Shown here: positions 10,414 to 21,488 of the stretch, in pieces
How positions within the stretch are numbered: position 1 is the stretch's first letter
Layout of the letters: each line of letters starts with the position of its first letter
DNA from: Plasmodiophora brassicae
Lineage: Eukaryota > Endomyxa > Phytomyxea > Plasmodiophorida > Plasmodiophoridae
Length of the DNA: 64,000 bases
Direction: 5' to 3'
Assembly (NCBI GenBank): GCA_039704465.1
Contig: JASFAU010000014.1
Location: 186,001 to 250,000 of the forward strand
The notes under the pieces: model-generated
What the model saw: only the letters and a program-made list of their open reading frames with translations
Told to the model about the DNA's origin: nothing
The model's database searches: none
Translations under genes and position numbers: made by a program

Positions 10414-11492
10414 ATGCATCTGATGCGCGCGTCATTCTCCCTGCCCGTGATCGCCCTTCTTGCTGGTCTCCTCGAGGCGGTCACGCTCCGTTCCAGCGAC
10501 GCCGTCGACCATATCGTCGACACCTCGGCCGCCACTGCCCATTGCGGACTGCTTAACAACCTGGTCGCAGGCCCTGGCCAATTCAACAGCACTGTTCCCC
10601 TGCCCACCATCGCCAACGCAGAACTGAAGACTATCGTGGAGTTCATCGACTCGTTCCCCGTCCACGTTGATGTACGTACGCCCAATATGGTCATTATAGT
10701 GCGCTGAAACCAACTGATGCCTTGAAACAGGGCGCCCTTGCGGCAAAGTGGGCCCGGGACAGGTTCGCGACGATGGACATTGACGCGCAAGGCCGTCTTC
10801 TGACAGCCGCCTACGATCTCGACATGAGTCCAATGACGACCGCGTTAATGTCGACCAAGCGCACCTGGAGCGATATATACGCGATGCGCGACGTGCAACG
10901 CTACGACGTCTTCATCTCCTGTGCTGAGCATGCACCAGGGATTGCTCGGTTGAAACAAGTCGCCCGTACGGATGAACAGGCGATGGTCGCTGAGTTGGTT
11001 CCGGATTTCATCGCCTTGGGAACCACGGTCACCATGCTTAACAGCATCATATGGGACCGCAAACGAAATGACGACACGCTCCAGTGGGCCGCTCGTCATG
11101 GAGAGCAAGCCGTGGTCGAGGTGTTGGCCAGCGCTCCCGGGATCGACCTCAATGCACGCGACGAATTTGGAATGACGCCGTTGCACTTAGCGGTACTTGG
11201 CGAACACATCGGCATTGTTAACATACTGATCAAGTCACCCGGGATCGTTGTCGACGCACGCGATGACTGGAATATGACGCCCCTGGACTGGGCACTGTTC
11301 AAGGGATACTCTGACGCTGTCAAGGTTCTGCAGAAGGTGTCAAAGGTAGACAACAATGTCCGCAACGGCAATGGGGAACCTCCTTTGGCGGACAAATGGA
11401 GACCCGCTCCCATCGTCGATGTGGTGACGAATACCCCTGCAATCGAAGTTGGCTTCGCCGGCAAGAAGGAATTGGGTGAAGCGTTGCCGTAA
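10414..11492 (+). CDS. Secreted SKP1-like/ankyrin protein, copy C
   Basis: Exons 10414-10671 and 10731-11492 (59-nt intron, phase 0) give 339 aa. The signal peptide is residues 1-23 (SFSLPVIALLAGLLEA). The SKP1-like block is the clearest of the family: VTLRSSDAVDHIVDTSA, then VPLPTIANAELKTIVEFI, which parallels the DPVPLPNVNAAILKKVIQW region of SKP1, and RLLTAAYDLDM after the intron. Three ankyrin repeats follow (TLQWAARHGEQAVV, TPLHLAVLGEHIGIV, TPLDWALFKGYSDAV), then a divergent tail ending FAGKKELGEALP. It has the fewest intact ankyrins of the complete copies. The ATG at 10423 is a possible alternative start that keeps the signal peptide. Confidence 0.75.
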
Positions 11493-11794
11493 CCGGTATT
11501 AAAGTCTCTATTCTCAGTACTAGGTTGGCCCGCCATTAAAGGTTGCACTTTGGTATTGCTTCCCATCGTTCACTAGCAAGTAGCGTTGTTAATCCAATAA
11601 TATGTGGCGCATTCTTTGTGCAATAGAACGCGGCCTGTGGTGCCTAGTCGTAGTGCCGAGTCCTCGTTCTTCGGCGAACTAGGTCAATCGTAACCAACCG
11701 CTCGTCATACTGCACTATCAGTGACGTTTGTGCAATTCAACAGGATGCCGAAAGTCTTAATTAATCCAGTTTCGTAACGAACGCTTCCGTCGAG

Positions 11795-11813
11795 CCGGGT
11801 TAGAAAAAATGCC
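11795..11813 (+). repeat. Left terminal inverted repeat of hAT element
   Basis: Nineteen bases beginning CCGGGTTAGAAAAAA, matching the inverted right end at 18 positions. The preceding eight bases (11787-11794) are the target-site duplication. Confidence 0.85.
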
Positions 11814-14556
11814 GGTTTCGGCGACCCTGGTCGCCAGGCGAAGGGCCTCGTTGACCCGAAGGAAGCCGCGACGGAGGAATGAAGCTTGATGTTCTTAATG
11901 AATTTGCAGAGTGAGTAAATGACGCCATATCAATGACTTAATGATCGATAACACTGGCCTCAACAGGACACGAAGAGTGCGGAAGTGGCGGACCACTCGG
12001 ACTCCGTGACACTATGAAGGGACTCAGATCCCCTGCAGTCCGCAGTCCGCTCGAAGTTCGACGCCGAGGTCTTCCGCAGGCTGCCGGAGTGCGCTCGAAT
12101 CCGAATACCCACCTCGGCGGCAGCGTCTCAGGTGCGAATTGGGATCTGTTTCTTGTCCTCGTTTGCCTCATTGCCGTTGGCGTTTTAGTTTCTCGCGTAA
12201 TGGAGTCTGTGAGCAAGTCTCATGAAGAGTGCCTCATAACACTGAAATCAGATTTGGATCGTCTCGGGTTTGACCGGAACGATTTCGCTGGGTCCGTTAA
12301 GCGTAATTCGCACGCTGTCGATGATGCATTGGTGATCGTTCAACGGTATTTGGACACCTGGGCCAAATGCTCGATCGCTGCGATGTACAAGGAAAAGCTG
12401 ATGCAATGTCTGTCTTCCGCTGAAGTCATTCATCGCCATGATGATTCAGTCATTATGCCGCCGTCGCGTTCCCCAGTTATCTCGGCTGTTGCATCGTCTT
12501 CGACTCAACCTCTTAGTCGTTCTCGCGATCAAGTTGTCGTCGACGTCGCATCCGTGCCGGCGTGTTTCGACACAGTCAAGCGGCCACCCTCCCATCAGAA
12601 GGTATCCTGTCCTGTTGGGAACTGCCGAAGCGTGATGAGGCGCGATAGTTTAAAGCAGCATATTGAGACTATTCACCGAAACGCGCGTACGATCAATTCG
12701 AAGACGAAACGGACACCATCGTCCAGTTCGCAAACTCGCATCTTCGATTTCATCAAGCGGCCGCGTCTAGATGAGGTTACGTCTCCTAGTGTCTCAGGTA
12801 TCGATCTATTCCATGGCATGCACGTACATGTTCTCTAAACCGCGGTTTCATATATAGGTGACAGGGCTGGCATGAGCGCGTCTGCGCCTCCCCAACCAGA
12901 TCATTCCGCTGCACAGCACCCTGTAGATGTCGGCGCCTTGTCCCGTTGTGGATCCTCTACGGTGCTCTCTGCGTCGTCTCCGCTTCCCGAATCGTCATGT
13001 CAGCCTCGCGAAGCGACTGAAGGTCATCACCAGTCTTCACGAGCATCTCCTATCGATTCGTCGCCGACACCACAGAGTGCTCGAGATACCACCCTTCCTC
13101 ACGGGTCGATGTTGAAAGGCATTTCTCTGTTCTATTCACAGATGCAGACTTTGACTGACTCTCTCCGAGACGATCTGTCGGATCTCCCAGGCCGAATCGC
13201 ACGTGCTGTTGTTGATGTTCAGAATCAGGATGCGCTGAACAAAGCAATCGAGGAATCTGCGAATCGAGTAAGGGGCAAAACAATTGATGAGATTGCCGAA
13301 CTCAACCATCTTGTTCGCGTTGATGGTGCTCTGCGCTGTGCACCTTGTGACAAATTTGGCTCATTACATTTGACACCTGGCGCCCAGGGCGTCACTGGAA
13401 TCTTTTCCGTTGATCAAGATCTGAAGAAGCTTAAATATGCCATCGATCGACACTTTCGAAAACCGAACCATCGAACCTGCACTGAGAAGGCAGCTGCCGA
13501 CGAACGGTACCGTCGCAACCGGCTAATCGAAGCCATGAATGTCGCCAGGACGGCCTACCGGGTGATCTTTGAAGCTCAATCATACTTGTTTTTTGAGCGG
13601 GAGATTGCTCACATGTATGTCTGCGGCGCTCGTGTCGGCTCTTTGAACCATAGCTGTAAGTTCATCGAGAAATTTCTTCCTGCCCTACGCTCTGTCATGG
13701 TCAAACGTATGGCTGCGTGGATTGACGAGCTGGATCCAGTCATCGGCAATCGGAAGCGACCCTTTTCGATCTGTGCTGACAAGTCCACTGAGTTGCGACG
13801 AACAGGCCAGATTGTCGGTCTCGTTATGCTTGTTGACGGAACCGTGACAGCAATGATGGTAGATAATCGAATCGTGAATTCTGGTGGCGACGACGGGACG
13901 GCAACTGGCTTGGCCCATTCGCTCATGTCGAGTGTGGCGAAGGTTCTCCCCCATGAATCCGAGTATCGGGAGCGTCTAACCGGTATGGCCTTCGATGGCC
14001 AGTACATCCGTGACGGTGTTCCTGCAGCTGTTCGTGACATCGTGTCCTCTGAATCGTCGAGTAGTTGGCTGACATCTGTATGGGATCCTGCTCATATCGT
14101 TGAGCTGGCAGTCAACGACGTTCGGAAGGATAAGACGGGCACAATTCCACTCAACAATGTGGAATGGTATTCTACGCTGGCGGCCAACGTCGGGTTCGTT
14201 GTTAACGAAGTACGGCATGGTAAAGCGTACGAAGTCTATGCGACAACCTGCGATCTTCTGTGAGACCCGCTTCGCTGCTTCTGAAGTAGTTGTCTACCGG
14301 AACTTTCTTCGGAATTACGCCTTGTACGTCACCTACTTTGTGGAGAAGAGCTCGGTACCTCCCGGGCGCCGAAAGAATCGCAGCAAAGACGAGCAAAAGG
14401 CGTTTGAGCGGCTTCAATTGCTTCGGGATATGCTTTTCGTCGGTCGTGTTCTGGTTGTCCATGACATGTTGTCACATATCAAAAAGGTACATCCGACTGT
14501 ATTCATTCCGCTGGCAAATGCGTTTCTAACTGCCCTTCCAGTTCTCTCTGTATGCA

Positions 14557-14753
14557 TGTGCTAACGCCGCCGCTGCCCACTACGGGGGCGGTCGGTCGCA
14601 AGAGTCGGCGCCTGGTGATATAACGAACTGATGTATTTGGACAGGATCGTCACAGCAAGGGCCGCTGCGGGGTCGAGTACGGTCATGATCATGTGACCGG
14701 GTGGCAGCAGCATCTGAGCAGCATCATCTGAGTACTGGTACTCTGGATGAACA
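14557..14753 (-). repeat. 3' LTR of chromovirus
   Basis: 197 bp, identical to the copy at 19697-19893. It is the 3' LTR because the coding strand is minus. A purine run GGGGAG, the likely polypurine tract, precedes it on the element strand. Confidence 0.93.
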
Positions 14754-14762
14754 CTCCCCGTG

Positions 14763-17700
14763 TTAGAAATCTGCTAACAGTCGTGAGCAGAGGGGGTCTC
14801 CTTCGGCTTGTCGTTCGAGGAAGGCCCTGACGATATCAGGAACATCGGCCGCCATGACCGAGTAAGGTTCCCATGAATTGTCGGTGGCATCGAATCCGAT
14901 CCAGTTGATCAGTAGTTCAGTGTCACCTGACGTAGAGTTGACTCGAATGTCCTCGACTGCGTTGACTTGGTAAGCCACGCCGGTGAGCGCGATGTTGTGC
15001 TTCAGGGAAGAGGTGACATTCAAGTGCGCATCTGCATAGAACATTAAGCGCTGGGCGTGTACATCTGAGATACGATCAGTCAAGAGATCTCGAACTCGAT
15101 ACACCCAGTCGTTGATGGTGTCGATAATCTGGGCAGGTCCAGTCCAGTTGTACTCGGACTTGGAGTGCTTGCCATGGTTGGCCACGAGAACGTAGTCGCC
15201 CGTCGTGAAGTTGATCTCGCGAACATTGCGTCGGCGACGCCGGGCGCGTTGCTTGAGATCACGTAGATGGGTGCGTGTACGTGCCACTGCTTTGTGCATG
15301 TCCTCGAGAGAATCGATAAGTTCCGTCGTCATTTCCTTGAGACGGTCAGGGGTCAACGGTACGTCGATAACCGCGTCGATGCGTTTGTTGAAGATAATCG
15401 AGATAGGTGTCGAGGGTGGCAAACCCGTAAACATCGTGACAGGCGCGTAGCCCACACTTGATCGAACAGTGTGATTTACCGTCATGTTGATCAGCGGAAG
15501 GACATACGGCCAATCCTGGAATGGAAGATTTAGCTCGGAGAGGAGGGACTTCAGCAGAAAGAGAAGCCGCTTGTTGACAACCTCAACCGTGCCGTTCGCC
15601 CAAGGTGTGTGTAGGCAGTTGTGAAATGATGGTTGCAGTGTAACCGGCTATTAAGCTCGGCGATAACCGCGTTTTTGAAGTGTGTGCCGCGGTCAGAGAC
15701 ATGTTGGAAAACAATGCCGAAACGTTTGAACCAATCCAGAAGAGATTCGGCGACAACGCTGTGATCCGCGAATTGACAAGGAATTAACTCGACGAATGCC
15801 GTAGCGTCGTCCTTCAGAACCAGAACATAACGAAGTTGATGAGAATCGCCTGGACGAGGTTTGGATAAGAACAGAAAGTCATAGTGGATGACCTTATTGG
15901 GCTTGTCCGCATGCATAGCCGTGCCATAAGGTCGGGGGATCATCGAATCTTTGTTGCGTAGGCAGTGTAAGCATTTGTCCACAAATGCACGAACAAAGGA
16001 ATCGAGATCAGGCCACCAGAAGAGTTGCGCGATGCTCGAAATAGTCGATGCAGCAAGTTGATGACCAGACAGTCCCATATGTGAAATCACTGCGATGCGT
16101 AGCTGCAGTGCATGTGATGGTACCCAGAGTTGATTGTCTGGAGTACGCCAGCCAGATTCCGGGCTAAGGTGGAGAGACATGTCCCCTTCGAGTTGGAGAA
16201 TATCAGAAACGGCAGATAGGTCGTGTTGGCGAATGTAGTCGGTCTGAGCGTTACTAATCTCGTCGACAGACGGCCAGATAAACTCATCGGTCATCTTGTA
16301 ATCGTCGAAGTCAAGATTAATTGCCATATGACGAATAGAACGGAACGAGGGAGGGGAAAATGAGGACAGTGGTTGCAGGGCGACGCCCCAACGCGTGGCG
16401 AGGTCGGCCCAAAGGTTGTCCTCCCCAGCAATGTGCTCAATGTGAAAATCTAGGTCGATAATCTGAAGTCGCCAGCGCTCCAAGCGATCGCCGGTCGTCC
16501 GACTAATTCGTGCAACCGAGGCAGGGTTCAGAATGAAAACCAAATTACGGTGGTCTGTGAAGATTCGAAGTGCCAACTTTGACATAGAGATGAAGTGTCT
16601 GAGGCGATAGCAGCCTTCGATGATGGCGTAGGCCTCCTTCTCAATGGTCGCCCACTTCAATTGAGAACCACGGAATGTCCCCGAGATGAACGACAAAGGT
16701 TCGTGGTGTTGCTCACCGTACGGGAGATCAATATCTTCCGGAGGGATCTGCGACAGGAAAACAGACCAGAAACGGTCACTCGCATCCGGAAAGAGACACA
16801 TGATCCATTCGTCCTTGGGGTGCGCCAGCGTCATGGCCTCCGATAGACGATGCTTCAGAGAATTGAAACTGGTGAGATGGTCAGTGGTCCAGCCGATGTC
16901 GGCTAAACGAACTCGACGTAGGTGTGATTTCTTCAGACTGCTGACAGAACGAGAAGCGGACAGAAGTAGATCCTGTAGCGGATGAACATGTGCCGCGAAT
17001 TGAGGGATAACAGAACGGACCCAATTGAGGCCCGAGAGGAACTGTTGGAGATCAGCAGCCGTGATAGGAGTTGATAGATCGTGCAAGGCGTTGAGATACG
17101 AGCGATCGAACGACACTCCATCAGCGGATATAACGCGACCGCACCATGTCACTGAAGTGAGATATAACTGGCAGCGATCAGGGTTGAGTTTAACTCCAAA
17201 CTCGTCGAAAGCGTTGAGAAGAGATTCGAGTGTGTCCATGTAGGCTCCGAATCCAGATACGTAGCCGAGGATATCGTCGATCCAGAGTAGGGCGCAGATA
17301 TATAGAAGTTTCCCCAACACCTGTTGCATTCCCGCCTGGAACGCAAACACGCAATCAGCGATTCCCTGGATGATGCGCCTGGGTGTAAACGTGGCGATGT
17401 GCGTCATGAACGAGCAGGCCTCCTGCGAATCAGGGTGCAACGGAAATTGCCAATAGCCTTTAAAGGCATCGAACAGCATGAAGATGGTCGCGGAACGTAG
17501 GTAGGTCAGGATGATGTCGATGTGAGGCATCGGCCATGCAATGCGTTCGGTCTGTTTGTTGACGGCTTCATTGATGTCGACGGTCAGCCGATGGCCGCGA
17601 ACCTCCGTGTCCTTCTTGTCGACGACCAGACACGGCGACGCGTACCTGCTGTGCGGATTGCGGTACACAAAATCGTTTTCCGCCAAGGTTCCTACGTGAT

Positions 17701-18172
17701 CATCCATGAATTTTTGATGTTCGAGGGTATACCTTCGTGTTCGGCAACGAACAGGACGAGCATCTGCTTTGAAGTGTAGTTTCAGTGGACTTACTTTCGC
17801 AGGTGGATCACGGCCAAGCTTCGTTCGCCATATGTCTTTGTGTCGATTGACAGTTGTGCGTAGACGCGGGACTTGATCGTTAGGGAAACCGGAGTCAGTT
17901 GCACGTTGTATCATCCGGTCTATTGCCCTGTCCACGTCTGTATCGGAGTGTTCTCCGATTTCGACATCATAGTCGTCACCCGGATCATTGGTGTCCAATT
18001 GGGGCTCATGATCGCGAGTTGTTCCACTTACCTCCGGGTGTCTTACCGCTCTCATCGTGATCCCTTGACCACCTGGGGCGTGACGTTCCGGGGTCGGATC
18101 CGCTTCGATGATGATAGGACCATTTGCCTCGATTAACATCTCCTTCAGTTGTGTAGCTGGATTGATACCCAA
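14763..18172 (-). pseudogene. Chromovirus pol, frameshifted in integrase
   Basis: Pol opens in the -1 frame just after the gag stop. Reverse transcriptase is recognisable from PLHPDSQEACSF, LLWIDDILGY (catalytic DD) and LNPDRCQLY; RNase H from LFPDASDRFWSV, WATIEKEAYAI and FTDHRNL; the integrase HHCC finger from HMGLSGHQ and CLHCLRNK; and the DDE core Asp residues from VIHYDFLF and VSDRGTHFKN. At 15605-15613 a (CA)n run is two bases too long and shifts the frame just before the WANGT segment holding the catalytic Glu. The other frame then continues to 14763 with the GPAQIID-type GPY-like domain and a chromodomain (LINWIGFDATDNSWEPYSVM). This copy is therefore probably non-autonomous unless the run is a sequencing error. 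Confidence 0.85.
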
Positions 18173-18192
18173 CGCGTCCAGTTCCGGGGCTC

Positions 18193-19653
18193 CTAAAGGA
18201 CAATGTCATCAGATAGGTCTTCGCGACATACGTTGATTTCCCGCCCGCGTAGATGTGCAGGTTTGCCATGCGAAGGTGGGACAATGGTGATGTCCACGAT
18301 CGCTGTGGCGACAATTGTTGTCGTAGCCCCGATCGTTGCAAGTTTCGCCTCCGTTGGATGGTCGAACACTTTGACTGGGACATGCTGGATGGCTTGAATC
18401 CGTAGCAGTTGCGATTGCGAAATGACGGTCTTCGTCGCACCACTATCGGCTTCGAATGGAAGGTCGAGCGAGTTCTGGAAGCGAAGTCTCATAGGGGACG
18501 GTGTTGACGGCGACGGCGGGCCCATGCGCTTTGCCGTGTCTGCGTTGCCCTTACTCTCCTCCTTCTCTTTGCGCTCTTTCTGGAACTTTTCAATGGCAGC
18601 TTTGCGTTCTCCTTGAGTTGCCTTCGGGCACACTTGGACCCAGTGCTGCTCCTTGCAGATTAGGCAACCTGCCTTTGGAGGATCCTTACCTTCGAAACGT
18701 TTTCGGATGTGCTCGGGGATGTCCCTCGATTCGTCTTTCGTTTGCGATGTGGACGATTGAGCTGTCTTCAGTCCGATCGGATTTGTCGGATGCTTGCCGC
18801 CATTCCTATTCGGAGCAACAACGTCCTTACCTTTCTTACCTGCAGGTGGGGACATGGTCTGCGCTGGAGACTTCTTCTTCTCAGCTTGCAGCCGGAAGTG
18901 TTTGTCCTGCTCTTTGGCAAGACGGTCGACGAGGTCGAAGAATTTGAGCTCGTCCTTCTCAGCGTCCCTGCACCCTCCGAACTCGATCGCGCGTTCGACT
19001 AGAACCGCAAGGTCAGTGGGACGGATACCTCCGCGTAATACCTTGATCTTGCGCTTGGTTCCTTTCGTTCCTTTGGCGTATGTGTCTTGTAGCCCATAGT
19101 CGTCGATTAGCTCATCGAACTTGGCGAAGAAAGACGTGACACGTTCCTCAATACTCTTGATTGACAGGTTCATGACCACTGTCTTCGTGAGAAGCGCCTT
19201 GATATCTGTCGAACTCTCGACATCAGCCTCCCTGCGTTGGACTGACCTCAAGTAGCTCATGATGTCGCCATCCGTGATCGTGCTGGCGGGTTGACGTAGG
19301 CGATATTTCGACATCCCTTTGAGGACGTCCTCGGTAATGCATGACTTCACCGTTGGCGGATGAATATCCTCCTTGTAGATCAGTCGGCGCTCATTAACGA
19401 TCTCGACGTGTTTCCTATATTTCTTGAGGAAATCGTTAATTCCGTCCTTGGCCGTAAGGCTCAGGGTACGTAGGATGGGCGGTTTCAAAGGCATAAAGAT
19501 CGGGCTCTTACCGTGCAGGTTTGTTGACTGAAGCCCTCGATCGATTTCGTCATCTGTCGACGATTCATGCTCCTTGGCCTCGGCGTCGGAGTTGGTCCTG
19601 GCGTCGTCCTCCATCTGTAGACGAACGGGCGCTCTGCGGCCACCTCCTGCCAT
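18193..19653 (-). CDS. Chromovirus gag and protease
   Basis: One frame of 486 aa from the ATG at 19653. The N-terminal half is a helical capsid-like region. Residues about 335-347 hold a zinc knuckle, CLICKEQHWVQVC, spaced C-x2-C-x3-H-x4-C, one residue shorter than the classical CCHC. The C-terminal part contains the retropepsin signature LPFEADSGATKTVIS with catalytic DSG, so protease is in the gag frame rather than in pol. The stop at 18193 is followed within a few codons by the pol frame in -1. The upstream -1 frame closes only about 15 nt earlier, so any ribosomal frameshift must occur inside a very short window (CATTGTCCTTTAG). Confidence 0.85.
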   Translation of the reverse strand: MAGGGRRAPVRLQMEDDARTNSDAEAKEHESSTDDEIDRGLQSTNLHGKSPIFMPLKPPILRTLSLTAKDGINDFLKKYRKHVEIVNERRLIYKEDIHPPTVKSCITEDVLKGMSKYRLRQPASTITDGDIMSYLRSVQRREADVESSTDIKALLTKTVVMNLSIKSIEERVTSFFAKFDELIDDYGLQDTYAKGTKGTKRKIKVLRGGIRPTDLAVLVERAIEFGGCRDAEKDELKFFDLVDRLAKEQDKHFRLQAEKKKSPAQTMSPPAGKKGKDVVAPNRNGGKHPTNPIGLKTAQSSTSQTKDESRDIPEHIRKRFEGKDPPKAGCLICKEQHWVQVCPKATQGERKAAIEKFQKERKEKEESKGNADTAKRMGPPSPSTPSPMRLRFQNSLDLPFEADSGATKTVISQSQLLRIQAIQHVPVKVFDHPTEAKLATIGATTTIVATAIVDITIVPPSHGKPAHLRGREINVCREDLSDDIVL

Positions 19654-19696
19654 TAAGTGAGTTCGTTTGCTTGGGGCTCTTTGCGCAAGAAGCTTC

Positions 19697-19893
19697 TGTG
19701 CTAACGCCGCCGCTGCCCACTACGGGGGCGGTCGGTCGCAAGAGTCGGCGCCTGGTGATATAACGAACTGATGTATTTGGACAGGATCGTCACAGCAAGG
19801 GCCGCTGCGGGGTCGAGTACGGTCATGATCATGTGACCGGGTGGCAGCAGCATCTGAGCAGCATCATCTGAGTACTGGTACTCTGGATGAACA
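19697..19893 (-). repeat. 5' LTR of chromovirus
   Basis: 197 bp, identical to the 3' copy. It is followed by GAAGCTTCTTGCGC on the element strand, which does not begin with the usual TGG of a tRNA-primed binding site. Self-priming of the Tf1 type is possible but no clear complement to it was found in the LTR. Confidence 0.93.
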
Positions 19894-21071
19894 ATGCACA
19901 AACGGTGAATGTTCTGCCGTGGGAGCTCCTGGAGAAGGGGGATGAACTCCTGTCAGTGTTCAGGCAGATCGAGATGTGCACGCGCGCCGATGCTTCTAGC
20001 CGAGAGTTGCCGGATACTCTTTTCCCCTCAATCACCACCTCTGGTACCACTTGGCAAGAATTCGTCAAGGGAGAATTTCATGGAATCGCCCTGACTCTCC
20101 CGATGATCGACGAGTTTGCTTGTGACGATCGCCGGTATGCTCTCGCAGATGTTCCAAAGGTGCTGATGGATGAAGTGTATGACTTCGCCAAAGCATTCGG
20201 CCACTTCTTCGAAACCCGTTTCGTGAACTGCAGAAGCGCTCCCCGACAAGGGGACTCCGGTGGGCATCAGTTCTTTGACGTGGCCGGGCATCATGCCCGT
20301 GAGCTGATCAAGAGTATGGGCCAATGCTTTGATCTTCGGAAGCTATGTCTGAGTCCATGTCCTTTGGGGCGCAGGCGCGAAGGACTGGAGTTCGTCGTGG
20401 ATGCGGCAACTACTGGAGGCGTCCATTTGCCCGTTCTGTCGACTATGCACCGTCAGCTGGAAACGCTTAGGCTACGGCTGGTTGACAAAGCGACCAGGGA
20501 CGCTAAGTGGTTTGAGGCTGAAGTTCGAGGCAAACCGGGGACCTCGATCTTGAAATGTGTGTTCACCGAAGAAGACCTTTATAAGGACATCCCGGATATC
20601 ATGTACCTGCTTGAGCATTGCGTCTTAAAAGTCAGCAATGAGGCCGTTGTGGAGGGCATGGGCTGCATAATTGCCCGACACGCTGCTCCAGGTCGACATC
20701 TCTCCGAGAGGTCTATTGCGGATGAAGCGTTCATCCATTACAATGGTCCGGATCCCTCGAATGCAGACGGCATTCTGAATGATGCGCTTGATGTGTACTT
20801 TAAAGGTGGTGATCATCACTTTTCCCAAACGTCGTTGAAGGGTCAAGCGTCCCCGTTCGCAGTCATTGGCAAGGTCGTTAAGGGCTACCTTAATCGTAGG
20901 ATCGCGAAGGTTCCGACTCTGGAGTCTAATAAATGACCCGTCGTTGTTTTGACTGGACTGTGCGGTGGATCTACAATAGCGAGCTATGTTACGACCTATC
21001 CGAAGGTCGGTTTGGGACCGATCCGAAGGCGAAATTGTTGGCGACAGCCTTCGGCTGTCGCCGACCCGTAT

Positions 21072-21090
21072 GGCACTTTTTCTAACCCGG
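21072..21090 (-). repeat. Right terminal inverted repeat of hAT element
   Basis: Nineteen bases ending TTCTAACCCGG, inverse of 11795-11813 with one mismatch, followed by the second target-site duplication copy at 21091-21098. Confidence 0.85.
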
Positions 21091-21272
21091 CCGTCGAGCG
21101 TGCCGTTTCAAGTACCCGTCTTCATACCACGTTAACATCCAGCACCGAATCGGACAGCCGCAGAAGCATGAATGCTTGATATCATTGCAAAGGACGCCCG
21201 GATCGGATGTGTGCTCTTGGCGAGAAAGCCGCCAATGGTCAACACATGCTTTTTGAATGCTCCGACGTGGAT

Positions 21273-21346
21273 GCCTGACTAGCTCAATTGGTCAGAGCGT
21301 GGGACTCTTAATCTCAAGGCTCCGGGTTCGAGCCCCGGGTTGGGCT
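21273..21346 (+). tRNA. tRNA-Lys (anticodon CTT)
   Basis: The 74-nt cloverleaf folds completely: acceptor GCCTGAC with GTTGGGC, D arm GCTC/GAGC, anticodon stem TGGGA/TCTCA around loop CTCTTAA (anticodon CTT), T arm CCGGG/CCCGG with TTCGAGC. No intron. Box A and box B promoter sequences are intact. Nearly identical to the gene at 25146. Confidence 0.97.
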
Positions 21347-21488
21347 ATCGTTTTTCCACCGCATCACCACAGCGTGATCTGTCGTTTTGGCTATGGCTAC
21401 TGTGTATTGGTATATAACCGATCAGCCGCCCCGCAGCTGCCCCAGAACTGCCCGACTGGCGCAGTCCGTAACTGCCCAACAGACACTG

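Larger units (their letters stand above)
14557..19893 (-). mobile_element. Ty3/Gypsy chromovirus LTR retrotransposon
   Basis: A 5337-bp element on the minus strand. Its 197-bp LTRs (14557-14753, 19697-19893) look identical base for base and begin TG and end CA. The 5-bp target duplication ATGCA lies at 14552-14556 and 19894-19898. Order in the element's orientation: LTR, gag-protease (18193-19653), pol with reverse transcriptase, RNase H, integrase and a C-terminal chromodomain (14763-18172), a short purine tract GGGGAG directly before the 3' LTR, LTR. The gene order RT-RNaseH-IN and the chromodomain identify a chromovirus. Identical LTRs imply a recent insertion. No TGG-starting primer-binding site follows the 5' LTR. 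Confidence 0.93.
12014..20936 (+). pseudogene. hAT transposase-like gene, disrupted by retrotransposon
   Basis: Predicted exons are 12014-12131, 12189-12797, 12858-14209, 14265-14486, 14542-14556 and 19899-20936, with introns of 57, 60, 55 and 55 nt. The retroelement interrupts the gene after 14556, only 15 nt into an exon. Skipping the retroelement and one 5-bp duplication copy keeps the frame open, coding for about 1117 aa. A C2H2/BED-like finger (CPVGNC...HIETIH) lies in exon 2 and a second Cys/His cluster (CAPC...HFRKPNH) in exon 3. hAT/KIAA1586-type motifs follow: ADKSTELRRTGQIVG, GMAFDGQYIRDG, WDPAHIVELAV, ETRFAASEVVVYRNF. These belong to nuclear DNA-binding transposases. The start is uncertain. 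The hydrophobic stretch in the raw first frame is the translated first intron, not a membrane helix. Confidence 0.78.
11795..21090 (+). mobile_element. hAT-superfamily DNA transposon with nested retroelement
   Basis: The element is bounded by 19-bp terminal inverted repeats (11795-11813 and 21072-21090; CCGGGTTAGAAAAA, 18 of 19 positions identical) and by a perfect 8-bp target-site duplication CCGTCGAG at 11787-11794 and 21091-21098. An 8-bp duplication is diagnostic of hAT. It contains one multi-exon transposase-like gene on the plus strand. A 5.3-kb LTR retrotransposon sits inside; without it and its 5-bp duplication the element is about 3.95 kb. Subterminal hairpins occur near both ends (11820-11835 and 21040-21062). 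Base composition is visibly less GC-rich than in the neighbouring housekeeping genes. Confidence 0.88.

Noticed and set aside
12132..12188. Hydrophobic 19-residue stretch, apparent membrane helix in the hAT gene
   Set aside because: It is bounded by GT and AG, is 57 nt (a typical intron), and a membrane helix makes no sense in a transposase; treated as an in-frame intron.
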